Part shown: positions 5,993 through 6,868 of the stretch, one piece after another
How positions within the stretch are numbered: the first letter of the stretch is position 1
Layout: the number at the start of each line of letters is the position of its first letter
From: Bacteroidota bacterium
Lineage (GTDB): Bacteria; Bacteroidota; Bacteroidia; Chitinophagales; Saprospiraceae
NCBI GenBank assembly: GCA_018969455.1
Contig: JAGWYI010000230.1
Span: 1 to 6,868, forward strand
DNA: 6,868 nucleotides
Reading direction: 5' to 3'
The notes under the pieces: generated by a model
The model's input: only the letters and a program-made list of their open reading frames with translations
What the model was told of the DNA's origin: nothing
Database searches by the model: none
Program-made: the position numbers and the translations under genes

Positions 5993-6402
5993 AGTTCCTA
6001 ATTTTAGCCAATGGTAAAAAGCATATCAAATTTCTCAGTGAAGCCTATAGTGGTTCTGCTCACGATTATGCCATTTTGAAAAACGAATTGCCCCCAGAGG
6101 AACGAATCTGGTTTGATAAACACCACTTGCATGTAGATCTGGGTTTCTTGGGGATTGGCAAAGATTATTCAGCTCGACAAGTTAGTATCCCTTTTAAAAA
6201 ATCAAAGAACAAGCCACTCACAGAAGACCATAAAAACAGCAACAAACAAAGGAGTTCAGTCAGGGTTAAAGTTGAACATTCAATAGGAGGATTGAAGCGA
6301 TTTAGATTTTTATCTGACCGTTTACGCTGTCGAAATATTCAATTATATAATCTCTTCGCAGGCGTTTGTGCCGGGCTATGGAATTTTTGCTTAACCAATT
6401 GA
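5977..6402 (+). CDS. IS5-family transposase, downstream frame (OrfB), made as a 300-residue fusion with OrfA
   Basis: This frame supplies the rest of the DDE catalytic domain, expressed by -1 frameshifting from OrfA. In the fused numbering (start 5501, slip at residue 160, total 300 residues) the second aspartate is D213 in HVDLGFLG. The third acidic residue is E259 in VKVEHSIGGLKRFRFL, the typical IS5-family Y/D-G-F/Y and E-H-x-I signature context. SEAYSGSAHDYAIL (180-193) bridges the slip and D213. The ATG at 6076 is internal; starting there would lose the conserved residues 161-192, so it is not the natural start. The stop lies 20 bases inside the right IS end. Confidence 0.87.
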   Translation, partial: KAHTLKFLILANGKKHIKFLSEAYSGSAHDYAILKNELPPEERIWFDKHHLHVDLGFLGIGKDYSARQVSIPFKKSKNKPLTEDHKNSNKQRSSVRVKVEHSIGGLKRFRFLSDRLRCRNIQLYNLFAGVCAGLWNFCLTN

Positions 6403-6411
6403 TTCTCATAC

Positions 6412-6422
6412 CGCAACAACTC
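6412..6422 (-). repeat. Right terminal inverted repeat of the IS
   Basis: CGCAACAACTC is the exact reverse complement of the left end. It is followed outside by TA (6423-6424), matching the TA before the left end. Confidence 0.88.
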
Positions 6423-6430
6423 TAATGAAA

Positions 6431-6460
6431 TATCCTGACCCCGGGGGAGGGATCAGGATA
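6431..6460 (-). terminator. Hairpin terminator downstream of the T9SS-tailed gene
   Basis: TATCCTGA (6431-6438) pairs with TCAGGATA (6453-6460). After one C-A mismatch, CCC (6440-6442) pairs with GGG (6449-6451) around a 6-base loop. On the minus strand it starts 16 bases past the stop at 6477 and is followed by TTTCATT, a weak T-rich tail. It probably ends the minus-strand transcript and, being symmetrical, could also stop read-through out of the IS. Confidence 0.65.
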
Positions 6461-6476
6461 CATGAATAATTGGTTT

Positions 6477-6868
6477 CTATCGTACGATCATTAACTTTCC
6501 AAGGGTTTGTTTTTGCCCATCTGAAAATAGTTGCGCAAAATAACCCCCCGGCTGCAATTGCCCAACATACACCTCCGTGTGTTCCTCCAGCAGCGGGATA
6601 TTGAGCACAACTTGTCCCAAGGTATTGATTAACAATAAATTATATCCACCTTTAAAGTTCGGAAAGTCTACTTGTAAAAAATCGGATGCCGGATTGGGGG
6701 ATACGGATACCCCTGCCTGCTGCAAATGGGCGGTTCCCACCGTTTTTATTTCCAGTGCACGGCACATGGTATCGCAGCCAATGCTGTTGCATACTGTCAA
6801 GCAAACGTAATAGGTGCCTGGACCAGTAAATTGATGCACCGCATTGGTATCCGTACTGGTATTTTGCC
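6477..6868 (-). CDS. Secreted protein with PKD-like domain and T9SS C-terminal sorting domain (5' truncated)
   Basis: The frame is open to the window edge (codons before the GTG at 6839 read QNTSTDTNAV), so only the C-terminal 129 or so residues are seen. The visible start, HQFTGPGTYYVCLTVCNS followed by IGCDT, is the end of a PKD-type immunoglobulin-like domain (G-T-Y-x-V-x-L-T-V). Four cysteines lie in or just after it, which may form disulfides outside the cell. VSVSPNPASDFLQVDF, LLLINTLGQVVLNI, LQPGGYFAQLFSDG and the final GKLMIVR form a T9SS type A sorting domain, so the protein is exported across the outer membrane. The function of the missing N-terminal part is unknown. Confidence 0.88.
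   Translation of the reverse strand, partial: QNTSTDTNAVHQFTGPGTYYVCLTVCNSIGCDTMCRALEIKTVGTAHLQQAGVSVSPNPASDFLQVDFPNFKGGYNLLLINTLGQVVLNIPLLEEHTEVYVGQLQPGGYFAQLFSDGQKQTLGKLMIVR

Larger units (their letters stand above)
5438..6422 (+). mobile_element. IS5-family insertion sequence, 985 bp, complete
   Basis: The element is bounded by perfect 11-bp inverted repeats, GAGTTGTTGCG at 5438-5448 and CGCAACAACTC at 6412-6422. Both are flanked outside by TA (5436-5437 and 6423-6424), a probable 2-bp target duplication. It contains one promoter-like box and a transposase split into two frames by a slippery A-run, an arrangement known in several IS5-family subgroups. Size, GAG...CTC ends and DDE motif spacing fit IS5-family elements. 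It is inserted at the 5' edge of the TIR gene, between that gene and the terminator of the next minus-strand gene. All parts look intact, so it may still be mobile. Confidence 0.9.

Noticed and set aside
6577..6810. 77-codon plus-strand frame in the last 300 bases
   Set aside because: It is antisense to the PKD/T9SS gene, which has clear domain motifs on the minus strand.

Overview
The window looks like a chromosomal segment from a member of the Bacteroidota, probably of the Saprospiria type. Two secreted proteins end in type IX secretion (T9SS) sorting domains. Transcription signals resemble the Bacteroidota -7 box TAnnTTTG, and genes lack clear Shine-Dalgarno sequences. No taxonomic marker gene is present, so this rests on style of genes and signals only.

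Left part (1-3610, plus strand). A 5'-truncated gene encodes the C-terminal half of a large signalling protein: GAF domain, helical linker, class III nucleotide cyclase domain and a TPR-like tail. A 458-bp gap follows. It holds an AT-rich 11-bp inverted repeat, then an unusual 91-bp dyad (1657-1747). The dyad's 19-bp arms carry outward-facing DnaA-box matches (TTATGCACA and TTATCCACA) and flank three perfect copies of TTTATAAATC. Next comes a secreted 557-residue protein with four Asp-box (BNR/sialidase-like) motifs and a T9SS tail.

Middle part (3611-5437, minus strand, AT-richer towards its right end). A 395-residue P-loop ATPase of the DUF4143 family converges on the sialidase-like gene with a 12-bp gap. 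Its leader holds four TTTGYACA motifs spaced 32, 21 and 11 bp apart (about 3, 2 and 1 helical turns), plus two strong dyads. Upstream lies a broken TIR-domain gene. It is split by a one-base frameshift in a T5 run (30 further codons continue the protein in the next frame), and its 5' end is cut by an insertion sequence.

Right part (5438-6868). A 985-bp IS5-family element has 11-bp terminal inverted repeats and probable TA target duplications. Its transposase is split into two frames joined at a canonical A AAA AAG slippery heptamer, giving a 300-residue DDE enzyme by -1 frameshifting. Beyond it are a hairpin terminator and the 3' end of another secreted protein (PKD-like segment plus T9SS tail) that runs off the window on the minus strand.

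The genes do not form an obvious pathway. The most unusual items are the DnaA-box dyad, the phased operator-like array before the ATPase, and the doubly damaged TIR gene.
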